From Burkholderiaceae bacterium (GTDB lineage Bacteria > Pseudomonadota > Gammaproteobacteria > Burkholderiales > Burkholderiaceae_D): a stretch of DNA of 39,129 nt. The stretch's first letter is position 1; every line of letters begins with the position of its first letter. The DNA lies in assembly GCA_023653025.1 (NCBI GenBank), contig JAMNXS010000022.1, forward strand, positions 1-39,129. Reading direction: 5' to 3'. The notes under the pieces were generated by a model, which did no database searches, was not told the DNA's origin, and worked only from the letters and a program-made list of their open reading frames with translations. Below, piece after piece: positions 8,336 to 15,938 of the stretch. The position numbers and the translations under genes were made by a program.

Positions 8336-9663
8336 TGAGCTCGCTCAACCAGCGCATCGCCGTGCTCGGCGCCGGCCCGATGGGGCTAGCCGTGGCCTAC
8401 CAGCTCGCGCGCGACGGCCATCGCCCCGTGGTGTTCGAAGCCGACGACCGCGTTGGCGGCATGACCGCCTGCTTCGACTTCAACGGTCTTTCCATCGAGC
8501 GCTACTACCACTTTCACTGCACGTCAGACCATGCTTTCCTGCAGGTGCTCGACGAACTGGGCATCGCGCACAAGATGCGCTGGGTCGAGACGAAGATGGG
8601 CTACTGGCACCGGCGCCGGGTGCAGCCCTGGGGCAATCCGGTCGCCTTGCTGAAGTTCCGCGGCCTGTCGTTGCCGGCGAAGTTCCGCTACGGGCTGCAT
8701 GCGTTCCTGAGCACGAAGCGCAACGACTGGAAGCCGCTCGATCATGTCGAGGCCACCGGCTGGATCCGGCGCTGGGTCGGCGACGAAGCGTGGGAAGTCT
8801 TGTGGCGGCGGCTGTTTGACTACAAGTTCTACGACTACAAGGACAACCTGTCGGCCGCATGGATCTGGAGCCGCATCCGCCGCATCGGGCGTTCGCGCTA
8901 CGACCTGTTCCGCGAAAAGCTCGGCTATCTCGATGGCGGCTCGACCACGCTGCTCGAGGCGCTGAAGGCCGACATCGAGCGCCACGGCGGCGAGATCCGG
9001 CTGCAGTCAGCCGTGCAGCGCGTGCGCATGGCGGGCGCGCGCGTGACCGGCATCGAGACGGCCGCCGGCTTCGAGCCCTTCAACAAGGTGGTCAGCACGA
9101 TACCGCTGCCCTATGTGCCGCGCGTGATGCCGGACCTGCCGCAGGATGTGCTGCAGAAGTTCGGCGCGCTGAAGAACATTGCCGTGGTGTGCGTGATCGC
9201 GAAACTGAAGAAGCCGCTGACCGAGAATTTCTGGCTGAACGTCAACGATCCCGATATGGATATTCCGGGGCTGGTCGAATATTCGAACCTGCGCCCCCTG
9301 GGTCAGGCGATCGTCTACGTACCGTTCTACATGCCGGGCGAACATCCGAAGTATGCACAGGCCGACGAAGTCTTCATCGGCAAGGTGAAGCGCTACCTGC
9401 AGCAGATCAATCCGGCGCTGGCCGATGACGACTTCATCGACATCCGCGCCAGCCGCTACCGGCACGCGCAGCCGATCTGCCCGCCTGGCTATCTCGACAT
9501 GCTGCCGCCGGTCGCGCTGCCAGTACAGGGGCTGTGGGTGGCCGACACGTCGTACTACTACCCGGAAGATCGCGGCATCTCCGAGAGCATAGGCTTCGGG
9601 CGGCGGATGGCAGGGGAGGTTGCCGGGGCCGCGGGGGCCGCCGCAGCCGACACTCGCGCATGA
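8335..9663 (+). CDS. FAD-dependent NAD(P)-binding oxidoreductase (amine oxidase/mutase-like)
   Basis: The 442-residue flavoprotein has an N-terminal dinucleotide fold [17 protein letters not shown] ending in a conserved acidic residue ([10 protein letters not shown]), then [10 protein letters not shown] in the middle, and a C-terminal FAD-binding motif ([17 protein letters not shown]). This pattern belongs to the broad group containing protoporphyrinogen oxidase, amine oxidases and UDP-galactopyranose mutase; I see no decisive mutase signature. Its place between a sugar epimerase and a GtrA protein suggests glycolipid or nucleotide-sugar chemistry. The ATG shares its first base with the upstream TGA, and its own TGA overlaps the gtrA-like start. 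Confidence 0.78.
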   Translation: MSSLNQRIAVLGAGPMGLAVAYQLARDGHRPVVFEADDRVGGMTACFDFNGLSIERYYHFHCTSDHAFLQVLDELGIAHKMRWVETKMGYWHRRRVQPWGNPVALLKFRGLSLPAKFRYGLHAFLSTKRNDWKPLDHVEATGWIRRWVGDEAWEVLWRRLFDYKFYDYKDNLSAAWIWSRIRRIGRSRYDLFREKLGYLDGGSTTLLEALKADIERHGGEIRLQSAVQRVRMAGARVTGIETAAGFEPFNKVVSTIPLPYVPRVMPDLPQDVLQKFGALKNIAVVCVIAKLKKPLTENFWLNVNDPDMDIPGLVEYSNLRPLGQAIVYVPFYMPGEHPKYAQADEVFIGKVKRYLQQINPALADDDFIDIRASRYRHAQPICPPGYLDMLPPVALPVQGLWVADTSYYYPEDRGISESIGFGRRMAGEVAGAAGAAAADTRA

Positions 9664-10058
9664 TCCGCCCGTTCATGAACCGCCAGTTTTTCGCCTTCGT
9701 CCTGACGGGCGGGCTGGCGGCCGGCGTCAACTTCGGCTCGCGCATCGTCTACAACCAGTGGCTGGATTTTTCGAGTTCGGTCGTGCTGGCCTACCTGACC
9801 GGCATGCTGACGGCCTTCATCCTCGCGCGCGCCTTCGTGTTCACGCAAGGCACGCAATCGGTCCGGCGCAGCGCCCTGTTCTTCGTGCTGGTCAATGGCG
9901 TGGCGGTGCTGCAGACCTGGGCGATCAGCATGGGGCTGGTCACCCTGCTGCCGCTGGCGGGCGTCGAGCGCTTCGTGCCCGAGATCGCGCATGCGGTGGG
10001 CGTGATGGTACCGGTGTTTACCAGTTACCTCGGGCACAAGCGGTTTTCGTTTCGGTGA
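9660..10058 (+). CDS. GtrA family membrane protein
   Basis: The 132-residue protein has about four membrane segments and the GtrA pattern: [16 protein letters not shown] near the N-terminus, a central hydrophobic pair around [19 protein letters not shown], and a last helix ending in YLGHKRFSF. GtrA proteins are associated with moving or presenting polyprenyl-phosphate-linked sugars across the membrane. In Mycobacterium tuberculosis a GtrA-like protein (Rv3789) lies next to dprE1 and dprE2, a parallel to this locus. The start overlaps the upstream stop as ATGA; a second possible start is at 9675. Confidence 0.87.
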   Translation: MIRPFMNRQFFAFVLTGGLAAGVNFGSRIVYNQWLDFSSSVVLAYLTGMLTAFILARAFVFTQGTQSVRRSALFFVLVNGVAVLQTWAISMGLVTLLPLAGVERFVPEIAHAVGVMVPVFTSYLGHKRFSFR

Positions 10059-10079
10059 GGCGGATACCGTTGAGCGTTG

Positions 10080-10169
10080 TGGCGGATTTCGCTGCGCTCT
10101 ATCCGCCCTACGGTATGCAATGCGCGTCCCCCGATCCGTAGGGCGGATAGAGCGCAGCGAAATCCGCCA
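10080..10169. repeat. REP-like array 2: inverted pair
   Basis: A reverse unit (10080-10112) begins 21 nt after the gtrA-like stop and faces a forward unit (10137-10169). The pair lies between convergent genes. Confidence 0.93.
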
Positions 10170-10244
10170 TCCATCCCCGCCATCCATCCCCGCCATCCAT
10201 CCCCGCCATCCATCCCCGCCATCCATCCCCGCCATCCATCCCGC
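10168..10244. repeat. 13-bp minisatellite
   Basis: The unit CATCCATCCCCGC occurs five times without a mismatch from 10168 to 10232, followed by a sixth copy missing one C. It abuts the forward REP-like unit, whose last bases CCA form the start of the first copy. It ends 9 nt before the stop of the convergent glycosyltransferase gene. Confidence 0.95.
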
Positions 10245-10252
10245 CGTCACCC

Positions 10253-11749
10253 CTACAACCCGTACATCTCCAAAAACCTGCACCCAACCAACGGCAACCA
10301 CGATGGCACCCGGTAATACCGTGCGGCCGCCGGCCTGATGACGCCGTCGAAGTAGGGCTGGAAGCGGAAACCGCGGCCTTCGGCGACCCAGAAGCGCGCG
10401 CCGTCGAGCGTCAGCTCCCGCACCTCGACCGTCTCGAAATAGCCTGCCATCGCCGCCGCATCTAGGCGCTTGGTGCTGAAGATGCGGAGGGACTTGCCGT
10501 CGAGCTGGCGGAAGTCGGTGAGGTTGTCGTCGAAGCGCGCATGAAAGCTGCCCGGCCCGAACACCGGGATATAGCGCTGCGCATGGTAGGCCAGCAGCGA
10601 CGACTGGCTGTAGGACGGGGTCATCAGCACGGCGCCTGCCGGCAGTTCGCGCTCGAGCTCGGCCACCAGCGCCCGGCCCTCGCGATGCATGACGAGATCG
10701 GCATGCACCTTCATCGATGAAAAATGCGCGCTCGGCAGATGGGCCAGCAGCGCCAGCGCGATCAGGTGCGGCAAGCCCAGCCACAGCGTCCAGCGCCGGT
10801 GCCGCTGCAGCGTCGCCTCGTCCAGCCGCAGGCCCGCGAATAGGAACACGAAAGGCAGGAACGCCAGTACCCAGTGCAGGCCGATGACCTTGTAGAAGGC
10901 CAGCAGCAGGAACAGCGTGAACGGCACGACGAACATCATCGCCAGTGTCCAGTGCGCGCGCCAGCCGCCGGCACGCAGCAGGGCCCAGCCGGTCCACGGC
11001 GTGACCAGGTACACCAGCATGGCCGCATAGGTGCCGACCTGTGCGGGAGAGAAATGCGAGCCGGCGTTCCGGTTCATCAGATTGAACAGGATGTTGTTCC
11101 AGCAGTGGGTCGCGTTCCATGCCAGGTTGATCAGCATGAAGGGCAGCGCGCACAGCGCGACCAGCAGCAGCCGCTGCAGGCCGCCGCGGCGCGGCAGCAG
11201 GTAGAAGGCGTAGGCGATGGCCAGCAGGCCGGCGAAGTACTTCGAGAACAGCGCCAGCCCCAGCAGCACGCCGCTGGCGGCCATCCAGCGCAGCTGCCCC
11301 GACTGCTCGCCGCGAATGAACGCATAGCCGGAGAAGAACAGGAAGAGGATCAGCGGCGTGTCGGTTGTGATCAGATTCAGCGACCAGGTGAAGGGCAGTG
11401 CGAGAAACAGGCTGCCCATCAGCCATGGCTTGTCGCCGGCGTCGGGCTGCAGGCGGCGCAGCAGGTCCATCATGCCCACGCCCACGACGATCCAGAGCAG
11501 CACCGCCGGCAAGCGCAACACCAGCGGGTGCGACGAGACGCCTTGCAGTGCCCACAGCCACCAGCCCGCCATCGGCGGATGGTCGTAATAGCCGCCCCAG
11601 TCGAGGTGCCTGCCCCACTGGTAAAAATAGGCTTCGTCCCCGGTCAGCGGAATCGCGGCAGCCAGCCACAGCTTGATCAGCGTGGTAATCGCCAGCACGG
11701 AGAAGAACAACCGGCGCGCGGCCGGGGAGGGGAGGGCAGAAAGTGTCAT
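10253..11749 (-). CDS. GT39-family (ArnT-like) membrane glycosyltransferase
   Basis: The 498-residue protein is a GT-C type integral membrane glycosyltransferase. After a first membrane helix (about residues 14-34) it has LTGDEAYFYQW, with Asp38/Glu39 as the likely catalytic acids of the first periplasmic loop, then GGYYDHPPM with Asp56 and His57, typical of ArnT and related GT39/GT83 enzymes. About ten hydrophobic segments follow, and the last 170 residues form a soluble domain with an ELPAGAVLMTPSYSQSS stretch. Such enzymes use polyprenyl-phosphate sugars as donors at the periplasmic face. Convergent with the pentose operon, it is a candidate user of the donor made there; donor and acceptor are not visible from sequence. 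The ATG at 11749 is followed immediately by the hydrophobic N-terminus. Confidence 0.82.
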   Translation of the reverse strand: MTLSALPSPAARRLFFSVLAITTLIKLWLAAAIPLTGDEAYFYQWGRHLDWGGYYDHPPMAGWWLWALQGVSSHPLVLRLPAVLLWIVVGVGMMDLLRRLQPDAGDKPWLMGSLFLALPFTWSLNLITTDTPLILFLFFSGYAFIRGEQSGQLRWMAASGVLLGLALFSKYFAGLLAIAYAFYLLPRRGGLQRLLLVALCALPFMLINLAWNATHCWNNILFNLMNRNAGSHFSPAQVGTYAAMLVYLVTPWTGWALLRAGGWRAHWTLAMMFVVPFTLFLLLAFYKVIGLHWVLAFLPFVFLFAGLRLDEATLQRHRRWTLWLGLPHLIALALLAHLPSAHFSSMKVHADLVMHREGRALVAELERELPAGAVLMTPSYSQSSLLAYHAQRYIPVFGPGSFHARFDDNLTDFRQLDGKSLRIFSTKRLDAAAMAGYFETVEVRELTLDGARFWVAEGRGFRFQPYFDGVIRPAAARYYRVPSWLPLVGCRFLEMYGL

Positions 11750-11828
11750 GCGAGCAGTGTCATGTCAAAAGGGCTACCCTAGCTTGTGAAGTAGATTCAC
11801 CCCTGGCGCAGCCCGACATTGTAGTTGA

Positions 11829-11957
11829 TGCAAGTTCGGAAAAGCTTGCGAGGGCGTCCCGGTACTCGGCTGGGAATACCGCGGCCGCCAGCAGTTGCAG
11901 CTGAATTTTCTCGGCTTCAATGGGGTCATGCTGCAGTTCAGCCTGCCGGTACGCTGA
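11829..11957 (+). pseudogene. Possible C-terminal remnant of an outer-membrane beta-barrel protein
   Basis: An open frame without a start codon encodes a stretch containing PVLGWEYRGRQQLQLNF and GVMLQFSLPVR before a TGA at 11955-11957. Alternating polar and hydrophobic residues look like two terminal beta-strands of a barrel protein. A stop lies just upstream in frame. The rest of the 11750-12030 gap shows nothing else I can support. The call rests only on residue pattern and is weak. Confidence 0.2.
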
Positions 11958-12030
11958 GCCTGCACTTGGAGACCGGCGAACGCAGGCTATTCTGGCGGCC
12001 GTGGTGAATCGCTGACCCGGGCGCGGACGT

Positions 12031-12354
12031 TCACGGAATACGGACGGTGCCGTGAATGACGATGCCCGGCCCGCCGTGCGGGTGCGGGCCGCCTGCCGGT
12101 ACCGGGACATACACCGGCGCAGGACCCTGATGGCCGTACTTCGGTGCCTTGCACTTCCGTTCTTCCTTGTACTCGCCGCTCTTGTCGAACTTGCGCTCGA
12201 CCTTGCAGTGGCCGTCCCAGTACGCTTCCTTGATCTCGCGTCCGCCACCGTGCCGCTTGCCGTGACCGCTTTCATCCTTCCAGGAATCGGCGCTTGCCCA
12301 CAGCGGCGCGGTCGCGAGCGACAGGGCAAGCAGACATTTGATCGGGTTGTTCAT
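12031..12354 (-). CDS. Small secreted His/Gly/Pro-rich protein of unknown function
   Basis: The 107-residue protein starts with a clear signal peptide (MNNPIKCLLALSLATAPLWASA, cut after about residue 22). The mature part is rich in Lys, His and Gly: a KRHGGGREIKEAYWDGHC segment, a Lys/Glu-rich middle with two Cys, and a Pro/Gly/His tail (GGPHPHGGPG). I do not recognise a named family. The predicted periplasmic location and a Cys/His content compatible with metal or nucleic-acid binding are all that can be read. GGAGGTG lies 5 nt before the ATG, which decides this start over an upstream in-frame one at 12441. Confidence 0.7.
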   Translation of the reverse strand: MNNPIKCLLALSLATAPLWASADSWKDESGHGKRHGGGREIKEAYWDGHCKVERKFDKSGEYKEERKCKAPKYGHQGPAPVYVPVPAGGPHPHGGPGIVIHGTVRIP

Positions 12355-12477
12355 CGCATCACCTCCGGAAAATGAAGCAAGCGTACGGCCGGGAAGGGGA
12401 TGCGACCATAAAAATGATGCAACGAAATGTATCGGCCGCATACCACCTAGCGCTGTCGGTCGGCAGGCGGTCAGGCG

Positions 12478-12822
12478 TCAGGGATTCAAAAACGGCTTCG
12501 CCGCCTCCGAAGCCTGCGCCTGCGGGTGGGCAGCGCAGTGGGCGGTGATGGCCAAGACGACCTCGTCGACGCCTTTAAGGTTCTTGTACTTCTGCCTGCC
12601 GCGGCTGCCGCTGTTCTCGAGGCCCATGCTCAGGGTGGACAGGAACACGGTCGTCCACTCGAATCTGGCCGGCGCGCTTATGCTCGCCCAGTCGTCGCAT
12701 TGCGGATTGCCCATGAACTGATGTCGCTGTCCCATCCGTGTCTGGGCTTCGACCAGCATGGGCAGGGTTGGTAGTACCGCTATGAGCAGGGCGATCACCA
12801 AAGGTATTGTCGTTACCTGCAT
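12478..12822 (-). CDS. Secreted HdeA-like small protein
   Basis: From the ATG at 12822 the 114-residue product has a signal peptide (MQVTTIPLVIALLIAVLPTL, then PMLVEAQ), followed by a compact helical part with two cysteines, one in NPQCDDWAS and one in TAHCAAHP. Spacing, the STLSMGLENS segment and the C-terminal CxxxP pattern resemble the HdeA/HdeB periplasmic acid chaperone fold, in which one disulfide links two helices. Similarity is by pattern only. The frame is open 32 codons further up, but those lack signal-peptide character. It is upstream of and divergent from the small-ORF/DUF421 group. Confidence 0.55.
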   Translation of the reverse strand: MQVTTIPLVIALLIAVLPTLPMLVEAQTRMGQRHQFMGNPQCDDWASISAPARFEWTTVFLSTLSMGLENSGSRGRQKYKNLKGVDEVVLAITAHCAAHPQAQASEAAKPFLNP

Positions 12823-12999
12823 TGCTGCCGCGATCCGACGTGCTTGCGATTGGCGGTAGCCGACTGGCATCGTTCTTGCGCCATCTTCGGTGAGGGGTGA
12901 CGCTGAATGTCGGGTCATCGTGGGTGGCCGGCATCGTCTTGAGAAAACACTTCGGATTGCTGCCCCGGCACATCCCTCTCTGACGCGACGGAGACACCG

Positions 13000-13083
13000 A
13001 TGAAAATTCTTTTATGGATACTGGCGATCATTTTCGTCGTCGGCCTGCTGACCATCACCGGAGTATTGTCATTGGTCTTCTGA
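13000..13083 (+). CDS. 27-residue single-span membrane peptide
   Basis: A short gene encodes MKILLWILAIIFVVGLLTIT and seven more hydrophobic residues, ending VF before TGA. Nearly the entire product is one transmembrane helix preceded by a single Lys. ACGGAG lies about 6 nt before the ATG, a fair ribosome-binding site. It stands at the head of the mini-Csp/DUF421 group on the same strand, 95 nt before the next gene. Function unknown; small one-helix proteins of this kind are often stress-linked or bind larger membrane proteins. Confidence 0.5.
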   Translation: MKILLWILAIIFVVGLLTITGVLSLVF

Positions 13084-13178
13084 GATGCGACTGATTCCGA
13101 CGATGCTCAAATCGGCATGGCGCATCTTTTCCCGCTGCTTTCGTCGAACTATTTCCAGAGTGCCTGAGGGAAGCCGTC

Positions 13179-13313
13179 ATGGTGTATCAACACTGCGCTT
13201 CTGGTATCGACGCGTGCGGTAGCTGCGTTGATGCCTGCGATTACTGTGGAACCATGCTCCTCCGAGAAGACGATGCAAAGATCACGGCACGCTGTGTGGT
13301 CTTGGAGGAATGA
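13179..13313 (+). CDS. Miniature Cys-rich protein resembling a truncated four-helix copper-binding (Csp) protein
   Basis: The 44-residue product contains the run DACGSCVDACDYCGTMLL and ends ARCVVLEE, with cysteines at 6, 13, 16, 20, 23 and 39. The CxxCxxxCxxC pattern and the later ARC motif match helices of the four-helix-bundle copper storage proteins (Csp family), which are usually over 100 residues, so only about the first 40% is present. Its TGA overlaps the ATG of the DUF421 gene (ATGA), so it is complete as a reading frame and may be coupled to that gene. It could be a decayed csp gene kept as a leader, or a functional small metal-binding peptide. Confidence 0.6.
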   Translation: MVYQHCASGIDACGSCVDACDYCGTMLLREDDAKITARCVVLEE

Positions 13314-13825
13314 TGTTGGCGGGTAGCGAGCTGGACGTGCTGCGGATCGTGGGAGTTGGTGTACTTTCTTACATCGGAATGGTCGTTTTGCTTCGTCTAA
13401 GCGGCAATCGAACGCTGTCGAAGATGAACTCTTTCGATCTGGTGGTGACAGTCGCTTTCGGCTCGACCTTGGCGTCAGTGCTGATCGACGAAAAAATTCC
13501 TCTGACAGTGGGCCTTGTTGCGATCGCGGTTCTGATCATGCTGCAGTTCATCGTCACTTGGCTATCGGTGCGCTCTCCCGGCTTCAATCGTCTGGTAAAA
13601 ACGCGGCCGACGCTGTTGATGCTTGAGGGCCAGATGCGCAAAGACGCCATGCGGAGAGTCAGGGTGACGGAAGATGAAATTTTCGGCGCCCTGCGCAAGC
13701 ACGGCATCGGCGACATGCATAAAGCGGGTGCCGTTGTCATGGAGAGCGATGGATCGCTGTCTGTCATTGCTTGCAGCCAGCTGGGCGACAAGGCAGTCCT
13801 GCATCGTGTCGACGGCTATCCCTGA
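13313..13825 (+). CDS. DUF421 (YetF/YcaP-type) membrane protein
   Basis: The 170-residue protein has three N-terminal membrane helices (roughly residues 10-30, 40-60, 65-85) and a cytoplasmic DUF421 domain. Diagnostic sequence is LLRLSGNRTLSKMNSFDLVV in the loop after the first helix and GQMRKDAMRR with a later MHKAGAVVMESDGSLSV. The biochemical role of the family is unknown; members are linked to spores in Bacillus and stress in Gram-negatives. Two adjacent ATG codons exist at 13310 and 13313. GGAGG ends 4 nt before the second, so I start there. It overlaps the mini-Csp gene. Confidence 0.85.
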   Translation: MLAGSELDVLRIVGVGVLSYIGMVVLLRLSGNRTLSKMNSFDLVVTVAFGSTLASVLIDEKIPLTVGLVAIAVLIMLQFIVTWLSVRSPGFNRLVKTRPTLLMLEGQMRKDAMRRVRVTEDEIFGALRKHGIGDMHKAGAVVMESDGSLSVIACSQLGDKAVLHRVDGYP

Positions 13826-13977
13826 CCCTGTGGGTCCGCTGCTGCAACGGACTTCGCCCACGATGCGGGCTCATTGGCCGGCCTCACGGCCCCGCAGGTG
13901 GCAGGAGGCGTGCGGTCCGCCCAATCCATGCGTCAAAAGCCGGACAAAAAGTTGAGGTGCATGTGCTTTCGATTACT

Positions 13978-14613
13978 TCACGGACAGCCCCTGCAGCCGG
14001 ACCGTTCCGCTCCGTCGAAGCGTGCGTCGGCAAGCTTCGCTCCTCGCAAATCCGCCCCGGCCAAATTGGCCCTTGAAAAATTGGCACCTGACAGGTCCGC
14101 GTCCCTCAGGGATGCGCCACGCAAGTCGGCTGAGCGGAGATTGGCACGCTGCAGGCTGACTTTGTCGAGCCCGACCTGCCTCAGTTCAGCCATCGACAAA
14201 TCAGCGCCATTGAGCAAAGCGCCGGTCAGGTTTGCACCGCTCAGCCGGGCTCCTCGCAGGCGCGCCTCGCTCAGGTCTGCGTTCTGAAGCTTGGCTTCGC
14301 GAAGATCCGCACGTTGCAGTTCTGCTGCCTTGAAGACGGCTCCCTGCAGAGCAGCACGCTGCATATCGGCGCGATTGAAATTGGCTCCGGTCAGGTCGGC
14401 TCCGCTGAAATCCGCCCCTACCAGCCGCGAGCCGGAGAACTGCGATCGCGCCAGGCTGGCATCGCTGAAATCAGCTCCTGCAAGGTTTTGCTCACTGCAC
14501 AGCGTCCCCGGTGCGATACGGCAGCCGGCGATTTCGCGAATTTGGGCCGATATACCCATGGCGGTCGATAGTCCTATGGCCGCGAGCGTAGTCAGCAGTT
14601 TGAAGCGGTGCAT
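13978..14613 (-). CDS. Secreted pentapeptide-repeat protein
   Basis: The 211-residue protein begins with a signal peptide (MHRFKLLTTLAAIGLSTAMG, then ISA) and then consists almost entirely of A(D/N)LxX pentapeptide repeats, for example GADFSGADLTGANF and NGADLSMAEL, for about 30 repeats. Such sequences fold into a right-handed quadrilateral beta-helix. The function is usually protein binding and cannot be assigned. Two Cys near the mature N-terminus (GCRIAPGTLC) and two at the C-terminal end (GCRGCP) could form disulfide caps. AGAGGA lies 7 nt before the ATG; the longer open frame (to 14730) lacks a site. Divergent from the MscS gene. Confidence 0.82.
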   Translation of the reverse strand: MHRFKLLTTLAAIGLSTAMGISAQIREIAGCRIAPGTLCSEQNLAGADFSDASLARSQFSGSRLVGADFSGADLTGANFNRADMQRAALQGAVFKAAELQRADLREAKLQNADLSEARLRGARLSGANLTGALLNGADLSMAELRQVGLDKVSLQRANLRSADLRGASLRDADLSGANFSRANLAGADLRGAKLADARFDGAERSGCRGCP

Positions 14614-14663
14614 ACCTGTGTCCTCTCGCGAGTCGGCGTGATCGGCTTCGGTTGAAGCAATCG

Positions 14664-15938
14664 ATGTACCAGCATGCTGTCCAACCGGCGGCGTTGGCAT
14701 GGATCTGGCTCGCTGCGAGCAAACCAGCATTGCTTGTTCACTTGCCGGTTCTGTTCTTGTTCCTCCTTTTCACCCTGCAGAGCGCCATCTGGTTCATGAA
14801 CCGTTCATGGTTTGATGCCGCCGGATTGATCGGAAACCTCGCTGGCGAGGCGATGGAGCGAATCCCGTATTTCATCATCGCTGCGGTCGTATTCGTGCTT
14901 TTTGTCCTGTTGGGCAAGATGCTGCGCAGGATCATTCGTATTGTTACCGGAAAGAGCCTGAAGCGTCGTAATCTCGGTATCGTTCTGGGCCGGCTGGCGT
15001 TCGGCTTCGCCGTGCTGCTCGGTCTGCTCATCGCCATGGTCATCGTCATTCCGGGCTTCACGCCCGGCCAACTGGTGAATTTGCTTGGTCTCTCGAGCGT
15101 TGCGATAGGGTTCGCCTTCCGAGATATCCTGCAAAATTTTCTTGCCGGGATACTGCTGCTACTGACGCATCCTTTTCGGATCGGAGATCAGATCGTTGTC
15201 GGCACATTTGAGGGCACGGTCGAGGAGATCGAGACACGGGCGACCTTTCTCCGTACCTATGACGGACGACGGATCGTCATTCCCAATTCCAAGCTGTTCA
15301 CGGAATCGGTGACCGTCAACACCGCCAACGACGCGCGCAGGATGCAATATGACATCGGCATCGGCAACAGCGACGACATTGCCACGGCAAAGCGCATCAT
15401 GTTGGAAACGGTCAGAGCCATCCCTGATGTGCTGGATGATCCGCCGGCGGACGCCATCGTCATCGAACTCGCCGATAGCGCGGTCAATATCCGGTTGCGC
15501 TGGTGGGTACACCCCCCGCGTCAGATGGAGCTGCTCACGGTTCAGGATCAGGTGCTTGAGAGGGTAAAACATGCCCTGACCGCCGAAGGAATCGATTTGC
15601 CGTATCCGACCCGGCAAATACTTTTCCATGACCAGACGGAGGAAACCGATGGTGACCGTTCCCGCCAAAGGGAGGGTTGGCCGAAAGGCAGGAAGGAAAT
15701 TCCGGTATCTGCCCGGATCACAGACGGCCTCAAGGCACTGGGGCCGCTGATGGGCAAGGAGGAAGCGGAGCGGGAGCGCGGCGGCGCGGATGTTAGCCCC
15801 AACCGCCGCGCCGCCAGCCATGACAAGAGGCGCTCGGGCGTCTCTCCTCAGGGCTTCGATGTCAAACGCCTATTTCTCGTCGATCGAGCTGTCGTCCGAA
15901 CTTCCCTCCGTGGCACCCGAAGACGTGCCGACCGATGA
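14664..15938 (+). CDS. MscS-type mechanosensitive channel family protein
   Basis: The product of 424 residues has two or three membrane helices before the pore-lining helix, which leads into GLSSVAIGFAFRDILQNFLAG, the MscS signature. After this come the beta domain (THPFRIGDQIVVGTFEGTVEEI, RTYDGRRIVIPNSKLF) and the alpha/beta domain to about residue 320. These channels open under membrane tension to release osmolytes. The last 95 residues are a charged tail unlike the family, and the final 69 nt overlap the 3' end of the convergent SYLF gene. A TTG at 14652 would add four residues; the ATG at 14664 lacks a good Shine-Dalgarno sequence, so the start is uncertain. Confidence 0.87.
   Translation: MYQHAVQPAALAWIWLAASKPALLVHLPVLFLFLLFTLQSAIWFMNRSWFDAAGLIGNLAGEAMERIPYFIIAAVVFVLFVLLGKMLRRIIRIVTGKSLKRRNLGIVLGRLAFGFAVLLGLLIAMVIVIPGFTPGQLVNLLGLSSVAIGFAFRDILQNFLAGILLLLTHPFRIGDQIVVGTFEGTVEEIETRATFLRTYDGRRIVIPNSKLFTESVTVNTANDARRMQYDIGIGNSDDIATAKRIMLETVRAIPDVLDDPPADAIVIELADSAVNIRLRWWVHPPRQMELLTVQDQVLERVKHALTAEGIDLPYPTRQILFHDQTEETDGDRSRQREGWPKGRKEIPVSARITDGLKALGPLMGKEEAERERGGADVSPNRRAASHDKRRSGVSPQGFDVKRLFLVDRAVVRTSLRGTRRRADR

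Noticed and set aside
8335-9663. Assignment of the flavoprotein as UDP-galactopyranose mutase
   Set aside because: The dinucleotide fold fits, but I cannot see mutase-specific residues, and the C-terminal motif is shared by many amine oxidase-like enzymes.
9558-10240. Frame on the - strand encoding MAGMDGGDGW-type repeats
   Set aside because: It is the 13-bp minisatellite read in shifting frames, joined to a shadow of the GT39 gene.
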